Of a DNA stretch of 21,099 bases, positions 7,531 through 16,439 are shown piece after piece (within the stretch, counting starts at the first letter, position 1; every line of letters begins with the position of its first letter). This stretch comes from Chara braunii (lineage: Eukaryota; Streptophyta; Charophyceae; Charales; Characeae), in contig BFEA01000205.1 in the NCBI GenBank assembly GCA_003427395.1, positions 744,392 through 765,490 on the forward strand, read 5' to 3'. The notes beneath the pieces were generated by a model, which did not search any database, was not told the origin of the DNA, and saw only the letters and a program-made list of their open reading frames with translations. A program made the position numbers and the translations under genes.

Positions 7531-8056
7531 GAACGTTATGCGTTCGAGCGAATGTCTCTTCTAACAGCTCCCACACCAACCCGCGAGTGACGTTCAACCT
7601 CATGCCCTCCACTGTCTTCCGGTCAGAGTGATTAGTTGTGCGAAATAGGCCCTGAAAGACAGCAGAATGGGGTGTGCTAAGGATTTTCAGAAATTGAGTG
7701 TAGGGACATAGATGGAACTGAAGTCCCCCACGTGGTTTCAATTTAGTAAGAAAAGGGTCATCGCAGCGGGGGAAGGGAACAAACGCGCGCAATTTTCAAA
7801 CATCCATTTAATCCAAAAAGGATCGTTGAACCTTCATGCTGGCTATTGGTCATCTTTTAGAGTAGAAGGGCGAAGGTACGCACTTGGGATCTCGTTTTCG
7901 AATCAGATCCCGACGCCGCTCGTTACAAAGCTCGGAATCCGACATGGACGACCTTAACTGGGCTGCTCGTTCCTTGTGTTTCTCTGCGCCACGTGTTTGG
8001 TAGTGGAACCCCGTTTTCCGATTAACGCTCTGCACGACGACAATCACTACACAGAG

Positions 8057-8542
8057 TGTTGGGCGAGTAGGGTGCTACCGCCGCCCATGGGATGACGATC
8101 AACTCATTAAAAGGCAATAACAATGAGTATGGAGGGAAAAAAATATCGATAATGACTAAACCAACACCTAGGAATCCAAAGCACCTTGCCTCAGGTGGAA
8201 AATAACAGCGCCCGCCGATCTTGGCAATGGCTTCCCGTACATCCTACTGGCAGACACGAGTCCTTTCCTCGTTATACGGAAACGGCCGCGATGGGGATGT
8301 GTTGGGCCAGTGGGGTGCTACCGCCGCCCATTGGATGACAATCAACTCGTTAAAAGATAATAACAATGAGTATGGAGGGAAGTGAACATCGATAATGACA
8401 AAACCAGCTCCTACAAATCCAGAGCACCTTGTCTCAGGTGGAAAATAATAGCGCCCGCCGATCTTGGCAACGACTTCTTGTACGTCCCACTTGCAGACAC
8501 GTGTCCTTTCCTCGTTATACGGGAACGACCACGATAGGGATA
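8057..8542. repeat. 243-bp tandem duplication (two copies), protein-like on the minus strand
   Basis: Copy 1 starts TGTTGGGCGAGTAGGG at 8057 and copy 2 TGTTGGGCCAGTGGGG at 8300. They are similar over their whole length, and the unit is exactly 81 codons. On the minus strand both read the same frame, with FPYNEERTRVC, then DV(Q/R)E, AKIGGR(Y/C)YFPPE and FFPPYSLLL or HFPPYSLLL, then FNELIVI. Copy 1 has TAG where copy 2 has the Trp codon TGG. Many differences change the residue, so selection is not evident. It could be the remains of a protein with two repeats, or chance openness. Confidence 0.75.
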
Positions 8543-8580
8543 CGGGGAGTCGAAATCTAGACGAGTCGGTGTCGGCGCGA

Positions 8581-8598
8581 ATACCCTTATAAGGGTAT
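8581..8598. repeat. Perfect 18-bp palindrome in copy A
   Basis: ATACCCTTATAAGGGTAT is fully self-complementary. Copy B keeps it at 11840-11857 with one change (AAAGG for AAGGG). It contains TTATAA, so it could double as a TATA element. Confidence 0.75.
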
Positions 8599-8982
8599 CC
8601 GCCCTGTTTTTTGCAAATGACAGAAAAATAAGTTTGATTTAAAGTTGAGTACACCTCGCAGGTCGCGGTTGTGCATGTTGTTTACGTTTACTGAGTAATT
8701 GACTAGAGTAGAGAGTGTGTGGGAGCACAGACTAAAGGCACGTGTGATCTCTTTTCTTGTTGATGAGTGTAGAGCCGACGTGGTTACCGGCTAGATTTTC
8801 GTTTGAATTAAATTAAGATAATTTTAAAAACTTTTTTTTTTATCGGTACGTTTGACCTCGACATGTGCGTACGTATGAAGGACAGCATCGAAGGTAGAAT
8901 GGCTTTGAAAATCTTTCCGTAAATCCGCATATTGCGCAGCACACACTTATATAGACGTCCGTTGGTAAAAGACTCGGCCTTT

Positions 8983-9044
8983 GGGCCTAACACTACTTGG
9001 TTGCAATGTTGGACTTTCATCCGAGAGACTAAGGGAACGAAGTC
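8983..9044 (+). ncRNA. tRNA-like pol III promoter region, copy A (SINE-type head)
   Basis: TAACACTACTTGG (8988-9000) resembles an A box and GGAACGAAGTC (9034-9044) a B box, about 35 bp apart as in tRNA genes. Between them TTGGA...TCCGA could form an anticodon-like stem. The acceptor and D arms do not fold properly, so this is a tRNA-derived element rather than a tRNA gene. A TTATATA box lies about 35 bp upstream. Confidence 0.45.
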
Positions 9045-9205
9045 AGCGGGTGGCGGGCATGGGAGCACCAGACCATCACGAAGGAGTCATGGGATCGAGG
9101 GCCCGATGGGGTTATCCCCCTTGGTTTTGTCGTCAGTGGAGTCAGAGCGGTACTAGCGGTTCCTTTTCCTCGTCTGTCGTTTTTTGACGACTAAAACTTT
9201 TCTAG

Positions 9206-9880
9206 ATATTTTATTATTTATCGTTGTTATTTTTATTTTCCTATTTCATCTTTTGGAAATGGGCATGGTGTTGGGTTTGAGGGTCGCGACGGGGGCCGAG
9301 GACCTCGAGCGCACGCCTCCTTTTGATTGACCTACGGTTCCTCGCGTGTTCAGAATGTTGACGAAGTGGTGCGGGTGTACCGCCCACCAGCTGTGAATCG
9401 GCCATGGGAGATCTGGGTGAGTGCATGCCCGTTGGGACTCGAGAAAGGGGTGAGCAATATTGGAGAAGAGTAGTCCGGGGTGTTGTAGGAAGAGAGCTGC
9501 AGTTGCCGCTCACCTATGGAGCCCTCCTACACCTCGGTCTTCAAAGTTCTGACTTGAGTATTTGCTACCACCATCAAGACCCCTGCCCTCGGCCCCATGG
9601 TCATTGTTAATGTGTAGGCTGCCCATTGGGGACCCGAAAAGGGGTGAACGACACAGGACAGGAACAACTTGGGGCACTGTAGCGGAGCCACTCAGAGCGG
9701 GGCAGGACCGGCATGGCGGAGGCTGAAGGGCTGCTGCTATGTGTCGATCGTTCGTCGGACTCGGGTATAGGGGTTGAAATTAATCGAATCGTCTATTAGC
9801 GGGTTCCTTTCGAAGTTCCTTCGGGATAGGTGGAGCACCCGGACAGTGCCGCTACGCTGAGTAGGAGAATGGTCGCTATC
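9206..9880. other. Non-coding stretch with a diverged 195-bp repeat
   Basis: CCCGTTGGGACTCGAGAAAG followed by GGGTGAGC (about 9428) recurs as CCCATTGGGGACCCGAAAAG followed by GGGTGAAC at about 9623. The next 40 bp also match weakly. No gene is apparent. The short open frames here look random. Confidence 0.5.
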
Positions 9881-9894
9881 GGGCACAACACTGG

Positions 9895-10395
9895 CTGAAG
9901 GCATCGATAGTTACTCTACAGATAGTGAGGATGAGAGGCGCAGATGCAGAAGGATAGCAGGAGACAAATTTGTATCAGGGCGCAGTCCTATATGAGTAAA
10001 GAGGCAAAGAGGAGCTACGAAGAAAAGAGGACCAGAGGAATTTCGATAGGAGCTCAAGGCGATATTCGCAGTTTGTTTGTCCTTGGGGTCTGGCTAAGAG
10101 GGGGAAGGCTAATCGGCCGATAACTACTCGGTCTTTTCCGAGGATTTTCTTTAGAACTAGAACGACAACAGATTGTTGCGCTATTGTAGGATCGATGCGA
10201 TCGAGCGCTGCGTTATACAGAACATCGAACGAGAGGTGAGCGAGCATGCGGTGAGATACGGAGCCAAAGCATTGAATGTAAGGGAAAAGGGAGCAAAAGT
10301 ACATGGGCGAGTTTTAGTGCCAAATGAGAAAAAAACAACTATGGCGGACTGTAGATTGTGCTGTTCGCTCGATTCTCGTTGGAATCGGACGAACT
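9895..10395 (+). pseudogene. Decayed protein-coding sequence, unidentified
   Basis: One plus-strand frame reads protein-like for about 165 codons despite in-frame stops. It starts GIDSYSTDSEDERRRCRRI, then GDKFVSGRSPI, stop, VKRQRGATKKRGPEEF, stop, ELKAIFAVCLSLGSG and further stops. It then stays open through DAIERCVIQNIEREVSEHAV and YGAKALNVREKGAKVHGRVL to a stop at 10397. The composition resembles a soluble protein: an acidic/arginine-rich start, then a basic helical part. It lies between repeat copies A and B, so it may be the internal coding region of a dead retroelement. No family was recognised. Confidence 0.4.
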
Positions 10396-10519
10396 AGGAA
10401 GCAAAGTGGGGGTTCTCGAGTCGGGCGATTTCACATTCAAAGTTAGTTTTAGCTAGAGGTTAGTAGATTAAAGTTGGGGATGGTGAGAAGACAGGGCAGA
10501 ATGCGGCGAAAGATGCTGA

Positions 10520-10905
10520 GCTCGCTCGATTCTTAAAACAATTGATTGTGCACAAGCTGCGCTCCTTTTTTTATTTTGGGTTTGGGTAATTTGCACTTCT
10601 ATTTAGTATGTATGATGAACTTCAATAAAATACACTTTGGATGTAAAAAAAAACAATCAAAATTGATGAAAATAAGACAAACACTTATTAAAGAAAAAAA
10701 AAAAAACATATTGAAAAAAGATTTTCTTATACTATTTTGTTTCATTATAGTGGTTTGACTACCCAACAATGGCGACAATTGAAGAATATTGAACCATCTC
10801 CCAGAACAGATCCTAAAATAATTGCTTTACATTGATCCGACAAAGATATTTATTTTATTTTTTTACGAGACAAATTGATTGGTGACGTACTTGTTAAAAC
10901 TGTTT
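10520..10905. other. AT-rich stretch, no gene
   Basis: Poly-A and poly-T runs and AT-rich simple sequence dominate. It begins with GAGCTCGCTCGATTCTTAAA (about 10518), a sequence that recurs at about 10928 inside the next decayed coding stretch. This may be an insertion that split the coding region. Confidence 0.5.
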
Positions 10906-10918
10906 CCATATCTTCTAT

Positions 10919-11254
10919 CTAGATGCTAAGCTCGCTCGATCCTTAGTAGAATCGAGCGAGAGAGGGACCAGTCTTTGGGTTCTGACCCCAGGCGCAACGA
11001 ATGGGAAACTTAGATTTGGAAGAAATGTAGTATACAGAGAAATATCAGATAAAGTTATGAGCCGAGATATGGGGGAAGAGAGGAGTGGCAAAGGCAATAG
11101 ATGATTTGCTTACCTATTTTGTGGCAGAAAACGGTGAAGTAAAAGTTGACGTCAGGATTTTCGAAGTGGGCGAACCTCGATCTGAAGTCATCTCGGGCAA
11201 GCCGTTAATAGAACAAGAGCGAGTAAGAAAAAGGGAACGCACGAAGGTGTTGTG
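10919..11254 (+). pseudogene. Decayed protein-coding sequence with one frameshift, unidentified
   Basis: From 10919 one plus frame reads LDAKLARSLVESSER, then SLWVLTPGATNGKLRFGR, NVVYREISDKVMSRDMGEER, and hits TGA at 11102. Just before, at about 11085, the next frame takes over without a stop: VAKAIDDLLTYFVAENGEVK, VDVRIFEVGEPRSEVIS and KPLIEQERVRKRERTKVL, ending in TGA at 11252-11254. The two parts look like one protein of about 110 residues broken by one shift. Residue use is natural, with alternating hydrophobic and charged positions, unlike other frames nearby. Related fragments (the CGCTCGATTCT motif followed by GGTGGGGGTT) occur at about 10362 and 13288. No known domain was recognised. 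Confidence 0.45.
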
Positions 11255-11462
11255 AAGGTGATATGGAGGGGAGTATGAAACGAGTTTTTTTTCGTTTCTT
11301 GGTGAATTTAGGTGAGAAAAAGTGGTAGATTTGGATTTTGTGGAACTGTGAATCCCATGGTGAATTCGAATTAAAGAGTTAGTGGTTCGATTCAGAGCTG
11401 CGAGGCTGCGAGCTGTGCATGAGAAGAGGGAAATAAAAACAGAATGTATATTTCTGCGTTTT

Positions 11463-11782
11463 AGCGGAAGATTCATTTAATTTTTTTGCTTATCCTAACA
11501 ACGAAAGTGACAGCTCCTGATTTTTGCATGCATGGCGGGCAACGTGCAGGCTGCGTGATGAGGTAGGTGTCTGCATACAAGTAGAGATGATAGTGAGGAG
11601 AGAGGGGGAGATGACACGTACCTAGTCGATGAGGAGGCGTTGCAGGGTGAACCGAAAGCCAAGCCACGGTGCCAAACAGTGTGAAGTGCCAGCAAGAGAA
11701 ACCGGGGAGAGCAGTCTCTGACCGCCTGATGCCGCGTTCCAGCGGGAGATCCATTCTGATTTTTGCTTATCCTGACAACTGA
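11463..11782. repeat. Two copies of a GATTCATTTNATTTTTGCTTATCC motif
   Basis: GCGGAAGATTCATTTAATTT then GCTTATCCTAACAAC at about 11463, and GCGGGAGATCCATTCTGATT then GCTTATCCTGACAAC at about 11740. More distant relatives sit at about 13618 (GGTAGATTCATTCATTTTTG) and 13811 (GCGGAGGATTCG). The segment between holds no recognised gene. Confidence 0.55.
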
Positions 11783-11814
11783 GGGGTGGGGAATGGGCGG
11801 CTGACCTACTCGGA

Positions 11815-12540
11815 GACGGGTGAGGCGTTGTTGGCGCGAATACCCTTATAAAGGTATCCGCCCTGGTTTTTGCAAATAACAGAAAATAAGTTGGATTAAA
11901 GTTTGAATGTACCACACGAGGCGCGGCTGCGTCTGTTACCTTAATCGGCTAGAAGGTTGACTGAGTGAACAGGAGTGAGTGAGCGTGCAGTTTTAAGACG
12001 CGCATGTGATTTCTCCTTTTATGCTTGATTATGTAGCTGGTATAGTCAACCGACCTAATTTTTATTACCATATAGACTAAGGATTAACAGGTTGACCTTT
12101 GTTCGCCACGTTTGACCGGTGGCAGGTTGATACGTAGGACGGCCATGGCACAGTTTGCGGAGGCCGGCGTGGTTGCTTGGCAACCGCACGTCTGATCGTA
12201 GGTGGAGGCGAGGCCCAATGCATTTCCTCAGTCTTAAGCACTAGGCCGCACCGCCTTATATGGGGTTCCGCGCCTGTTGGTTCCAAGCTGGGGCTTAGCC
12301 CTATAGGTTACGACATTGGACTATTATAGCGTAGGTGCGGGGATCGAGGCCGGCGGGCGGCGGCGCGGGAGCATCGGAGCAGCAGGGAGAAAGTCGAAGG
12401 GTTGAGGGCCCACCGGGGCTATCCCCCGCAGCTTTGCTAATAGACGCGACGACGGCTTCGACCCACAGGATTGACCAGGTGCCAACAACCCTTTGTTTCC
12501 CTAAATGTCCTTCGTTTTAGTTTTTTTTTTGTTTTTTTTT
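11815..12540 (+). mobile_element. Repeat element copy B, related to copy A
   Basis: It begins GACGGGTGAGGCG beside the palindrome region and shares with copy A the GGCGCGAATACCC block, TATCCGCCCTG, TTTTTGCAAAT, AACAGAAAA and the tRNA-like right part. It ends in a long T-rich run (12520-12541), as expected for a pol III-terminated or retroposed element. Copies A and B are in the same orientation about 3.26 kb apart, with decayed coding sequence between them. An LTR-type arrangement is possible but unproved, because similarity is patchy. Confidence 0.5.
12290..12351 (+). ncRNA. tRNA-like pol III promoter region, copy B (SINE-type head)
   Basis: GGCTTAGCCCTATAGGTTA resembles the D arm and A box of a tRNA. 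CATTGGACTATTATAGC resembles an anticodon arm, and GGATCGAGGCC (12341-12351) the B box. The order and spacing match tRNA-derived SINE heads. No acceptor-stem pairing was found. A CTTATATGG box lies about 35 bp upstream. Confidence 0.5.
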
Positions 12541-12693
12541 TTCAAATTTATTAGCTCCATCCCTTTCGAGGCCTGACATACAGGCCGCGGCCGGGCCAGG
12601 CGAGGGGAGGGGGGTACGATGGTTCTCCGCCAGAGGGCCGACGCTAAGGCGGTATGGCTTGGTAGTAGTACCGAGGGGCCTTACCCCGTTTCA

Positions 12694-12805
12694 GTCCTTC
12701 GAGACATCCGTAAAAATTGGAACGATTACAGAGAAGATTAGCACGGCCTCTGTGCAAGGATGAAACGCTTAAGTTGGCGAAAGGTCCGACAACCGACTGC
12801 TTTTT
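12694..12805 (+). ncRNA. U6: U6 spliceosomal snRNA-like sequence, probable pseudogene
   Basis: U6 snRNA forms the catalytic core of the spliceosome. The sequence follows plant U6 end to end: GTCC-TTCG-AGAC 5' hairpin, CATCCG, AAATTGGAACGAT, ACAGAGAAGATTAGCA (the ACAGAGA box and AGC triad), and the internal stem-loop region CTCTGTGCAAGGATGA. A GGTCC 3' part and a T5 pol III terminator at 12801-12805 complete it. Differences are an extra T in GATTACAGAG, a one-base loss in the 5' hairpin, C-to-T changes typical of methylated CpG decay (TGTGCAAG), and a diverged 3' third. No convincing TATA box or plant upstream element precedes it at the expected distance. I read it as an old copy rather than an active gene. 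It starts about 150 bp after repeat copy B. Confidence 0.85.
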
Positions 12806-12809
12806 CATC

Positions 12810-14836
12810 GTGGTTAAACGCTGTCAGGCCGCGTGGTGTCGAGAAAGGTCGGGGTGATGTCAACTGGAAAAGGTGATAGTGATGAGCATTAGCGTAGTGA
12901 GGGATGCAGTACAAGGAGTGATGGGCGCCAGGGAATTGAGCCGAGAAGAGTAGTGGGGCGCAGTGCTGCTCATAAGAGCGACGAAGGTGGTGGCAGAGAA
13001 GGAAAGACCTGAGTGAACCTGAGCGCGAGTTCGTCCCAGGTGAAACTGGCGGTAAAAACGATCGGAGATGGCAAAGTAGCGAGTTGGGGCACGGCAGGTG
13101 AGTAGCAATACTCACGATACCTCACGAGTTTAGGCGAAGAAAGAGGCGTTTCCAAGGTTTGTGAGGCGGACGAATCTGATTATGATGTTAGTTTGGGGTA
13201 GAAGTCAGTAGGTAAGGGAGTAAAGAAAGAATAAAGCTGCGTGAGGGCAGTGCGATGATAATTATGGTGAACAGGGGCATGCATAGCGCGCTCGATTCTT
13301 GACAAAATCGGGCAAGGTAAGAACGGAGGTGGGGGTTTTGACAGCGGGCGCCGCAAAAATCTGAGAACAGGGTGGTTAAGAGATTAGAAAGTAGTGGGTT
13401 AGTAAGGAGAGAGGTCGCGTAGAGATGGAGGGAGAGGTGACGATGGAGAAGTGAAAGCTTCACGAAACAAGATGCGAGGTGGGGGTTTCGAGTTATAGCG
13501 AGGTAAGTAACAACGTTGATTCTGGCAGTAGGGCGTTACTCTCACGGGAAGTAAGAGATCAGGGTTGCGCATGAGAAAAATAAAGTTTCGGAATGCTAAT
13601 GCACCTAGATGGGAATCTCGAGGTAGATTCATTCATTTTTGCTTGGTTGATCAACGAAGGTAGTATGGGAGTAGTAGTGAGGTAGGAGACTTGTTTGATT
13701 GGCTGGTGCGTCGCACATCCTAGTGATAGAATACTCTTCCCCGCCCTCTCTCTCTCACAACACTCACGCACATGCTCACACACATGGCACTGTATATCTA
13801 CATGACTTAGCGGAGGATTCGTCGAAGTTTGCCTATCCAGTCGAGAGGGGTTTAGTGTGAAGGACGACGTGGGATCGAAGTTGTACTTGCTGGCCGGCGG
13901 GTTTATTGTGGAAACGCCGAGTGGGAGGTAATGTCTGTGTTCATATTTAAGAAGAAGAGTCGTCTGATCCTACTCACCGTATTAATGGAAGTGGCATGAA
14001 GCCAGTCACGAATTGAAGGATTTATCTGAGTGGTGAAGGGGGAAGAATGAACTTTGAAGTACCAAACAGGAAAAGTTATATGTGCAGAGACTATATGCTC
14101 GCCTATTTGATACTATATGGCTTGCTATGCCGAACCTTTGTTCGATTCATAGGGTGCGACTGTGCTCAAACTGTGGCTGTTGTTTCTTCCGGCTGTGCAC
14201 AAAACTGTTGCTGCTATGCTGTTAAATTGTGCTGCTAGTCCTTTTGACCATGCAGAAGCTGCAATAGGGTATCGCGCATTGTCGTTCAGGGCTTGTTTGA
14301 GCATTTTGGTTACTGCAACGCCCTTGCTGCTCCATAACTGTGTGCTCTGCTGATCACTTGACTGCGTCGTCCACAATAGCGGTTGTTGAGGCTGTTGCAG
14401 ACTGCTGCACTATTTTAACTACGGCCGTTTGGGGACTATGCGGCCATTGCACCACGTTGGGGAGTGAGGGGAGAATGTGAAGAAGGTGATTGGGCCATGA
14501 GGAAGGCCGCTAGCCTGGCGGGTGAGGCTGCAGTTACATCTTCGATTTGGGGGTGACCATCACTGCTGACTACGGATGCACGGAGCAGGTTACTGCTGGT
14601 TCAATTGGAGTACTACTGTACTCTTACTGCTTGCTGCAGGCTCCTTAAGTGCTTCGACTGCTGCATTGCATGTATGCGTTCGTTGGGGTCGTGTGACGCC
14701 AGTCTTGCCGTAGGGAGTAATGGCATAGTGTGAGCAGGGTGGCTGCAAAAGGGGGCTATTGCTGCAGTTTGGGAGTTCGTCAAGGGAACTGGGTTCAGTA
14801 GTTTGACTTAGTCTGACCAAGCCCCCGCATTCTGGT
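12810..14836. other. Decayed repeat DNA, no recognisable gene
   Basis: 12850-13800 is purine-rich on the plus strand and resembles the region between copies A and B. For example GCGCGCTCGATTCTTGAC at about 13287 with GGTGGGGGTTTTG after it, and a second GAGGTGGGGGTTTCGAG at about 13475. 14150-14800 is rich in CTG/TGC triplets (GCTGCT, TTGCTGC, GCTGCAG). The short open frames across it look compositional. Confidence 0.5.
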
Positions 14837-15117
14837 TGCCATTGCGGGGCCCTCAGACGTATCAAGATATCAAGGCCCTCTCCTGCGAGTCTGAGAGCAC
14901 CCCTCTTGTATCTGAGAGACTAAATGAATCTACCTCTGCCCTTCTTACTCTAAGTCTGGCCAATTGGTTCTGAGAGGAAGGTGGCAGGTGGGATTGCAAC
15001 CCGTAATCCGTGCCAAGACCTCTGTGGGAGGTTCGCCCCACCGATTGCGGGAGCTCTGCCGGGACTCGGGAGGAGTTCTGGAGGCAAGGAATTGAAAGGT
15101 AATCATTTGCTTTCCCT

Positions 15118-15125
15118 CTATAAAC
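15118..15125 (+). promoter_or_regulatory. TATA box of module 1
   Basis: CTCTATAAACCCAGTTAT is matched in module 2 by CTCTATAAAACCAGTTAT. It lies about 240 bp upstream of the first hairpin. Its conservation between diverged copies suggests a promoter for a transcript running through the hairpin array. Confidence 0.5.
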
Positions 15126-15360
15126 CCAGTTATGACCCCTATCTGTACATCTTTCTACGTTTAACTGAGTGTATTATATTGCAGCCCTACTTTGATTTTT
15201 AGTTTGACTTTCAGGACACAAATCAGACTAAGTAAAGGAATGTATGAACAATGGCAGTTTCAGTTTTTTGTTTGTCTGAAAGCAGATTGTAACAAGGGTT
15301 GCATCAGGGGAAACGTTGAGAGGAAAACAATTTTTCTTTCGCTTGAACGGGTTTTATAGG

Positions 15361-16177
15361 GTCAGGCATTGTTTCTAAGATGAATGACCTGACTGTTGTG
15401 TTTTGTTCTGTTTTCTGAAGGGTCAAACATTGTTTCTAAGATGAATGGCTTGGTCGATGTGTTTATTTAATTGTGTCGGACATTGTTCTTAAGATGAATG
15501 GTCTGACTGTTTATTTTGTGGGGTATTGATTGCTTGAACTTTGAGGACCAGACATTGTTTCTAAGATAAATGGTCTGGTCGCTGTTTATTTTGGGTGTTT
15601 TCTGAACAGTCTCCGGGTTTTGACCCAAAGTACTCTGTTTTTTTTAGTACTAAGAAAAAAAGGTTGAGCATTGTTTCTAAGACGAATGACTCGACTCTTT
15701 TGGTTGTTTTATTATGAAGGGAGGTTCAGGCCTAAGACTGGACATTGTTTCTAAGATGAATGGTCTAAGTCTGAGGCCACATGATTGTAATGTGAACAAA
15801 GGAATAGGATTTTCTATATTTCTGTATCTATATGTTTATAAGAACAGGGCTAGTCAGACATTGTTTCTAAGACAAATGGTCTGACTATAACCTTATCACA
15901 AATTAAGAGAGTATAACTAAGAGTTGTAATTGAAAGTAACTTGGGACGGCTGAGCATTATTTCTAAGATGAATGACTCAGTCTTATGTTCACTTTTGAAG
16001 ATTAAGTTCAGAGAGGTATGTATAACTTGGCTATTTAAACAGATCAGGGCGACTAAGCATTGTTTCTAAGACGAATGACAGTCATATGCCCAATAAAGAA
16101 AAAAGTAGTTGTGCAACCTGTTCGTGTATAACTAAGGCAAAGAGTTGGCATTGTTTCTAAGATGAATGACCTAACTC
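15361..16177 (+). repeat. Array of ten hairpins with constant CATTGTTTCTAAGATGAATG top
   Basis: Copies start near 15361, 15421, 15475, 15546, 15663, 15729, 15851, 15948, 16051 and 16142. Each has a near-constant core of CATT, GTTTCTAAGATG, AATG, then one unpaired purine. The core is flanked by arms that pair with each other but differ between copies: GTCAGG/CCTGAC, GTCGGA/TCTGAC, GACCAGA/TCTGGTC, TAGTCAGA/TCTGACTA, CTGAG/CTCAG, GAGTTGG/CCTAACTC with a bulge, and a long GGCCTAAGACTGG arm with its mate. G-U pairs bridge several changes. Spacing is irregular (54-120 bp) and the spacers are unrelated. This pattern is expected of a folded RNA, such as a structured non-coding transcript. Confidence 0.85.
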
Positions 16178-16439
16178 AATGCCCTATGTAAGCTGGGTAT
16201 AAAAGGATAAATCATTGAAAGACTATGAACTATTGGTTGTCAAAGGTGATTTGGGTTGGTGAGAGTACTTACCTTTATGGTTTGACTTGCATGTGGCTGA
16301 GGGAGATGACGACTTAGTCTGAGTTTCAGTTTGACAGGTAGTTGCTTTAAAGACTCGCCACGTGCTAGAACGATATTAGTTAGTTCAAATTTCTGCTTTT
16401 TTGAGCTAACTTTGTTTTACTTAGATCAATTCTCGCATT

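Larger units (their letters stand above)
6540..8056. other. Degenerate repeat DNA without a recognisable gene
   Basis: 6870-7145 holds at least three diverged copies of a CCCCACTAGAGTCCCGCACT block (about 6873, 6945 and 7118) amid ACTTTCCACAA-type repeats. The plus-strand open frame 7150-7590 (146 residues) includes one hydrophobic stretch, ASAVFALIVGVGALIAQL, but has low-quality composition otherwise. The plus-strand frame 7712-7957 (81 residues, with GYWSSFRVEGRRYALGISF) reads more like protein but resembles nothing I know. Neither is called as a gene. A perfect hairpin lies at 7509-7530. Confidence 0.5.
8560..9205 (+). mobile_element. Repeat element copy A: palindrome at the left, tRNA-like promoter at the right
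   Basis: It matches copy B at 11815-12540 in several blocks. The first is GGCGCGAATACCCTTATAA with GTATCCGCCCTG and the following 200 bp. A second covers the TTATAT box and the tRNA-like part to GAGGGCCC and TATCCCCC. Between these blocks similarity is weak. The element could be an LTR of a decayed retroelement, with copies A and B as the two LTRs, or a long SINE present twice. The right end runs into TTTTTT and AT-rich DNA. No flanking duplication was identified. Confidence 0.5.

Noticed and set aside
8983-9044. Functional tRNA gene (also the copy at 12290-12351)
   Set aside because: A and B box-like motifs exist, but no acceptor stem or regular cloverleaf forms.
14047-14865. Short open frames in the CTG-rich region
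   Set aside because: Composition-driven (Cys/Leu/Ala from CTG/TGC triplets), with no conserved motif.
15361-16177. CRISPR-like array
   Set aside because: Repeat and spacer lengths are irregular, variable parts pair with each other across the constant core, and the context is eukaryotic.
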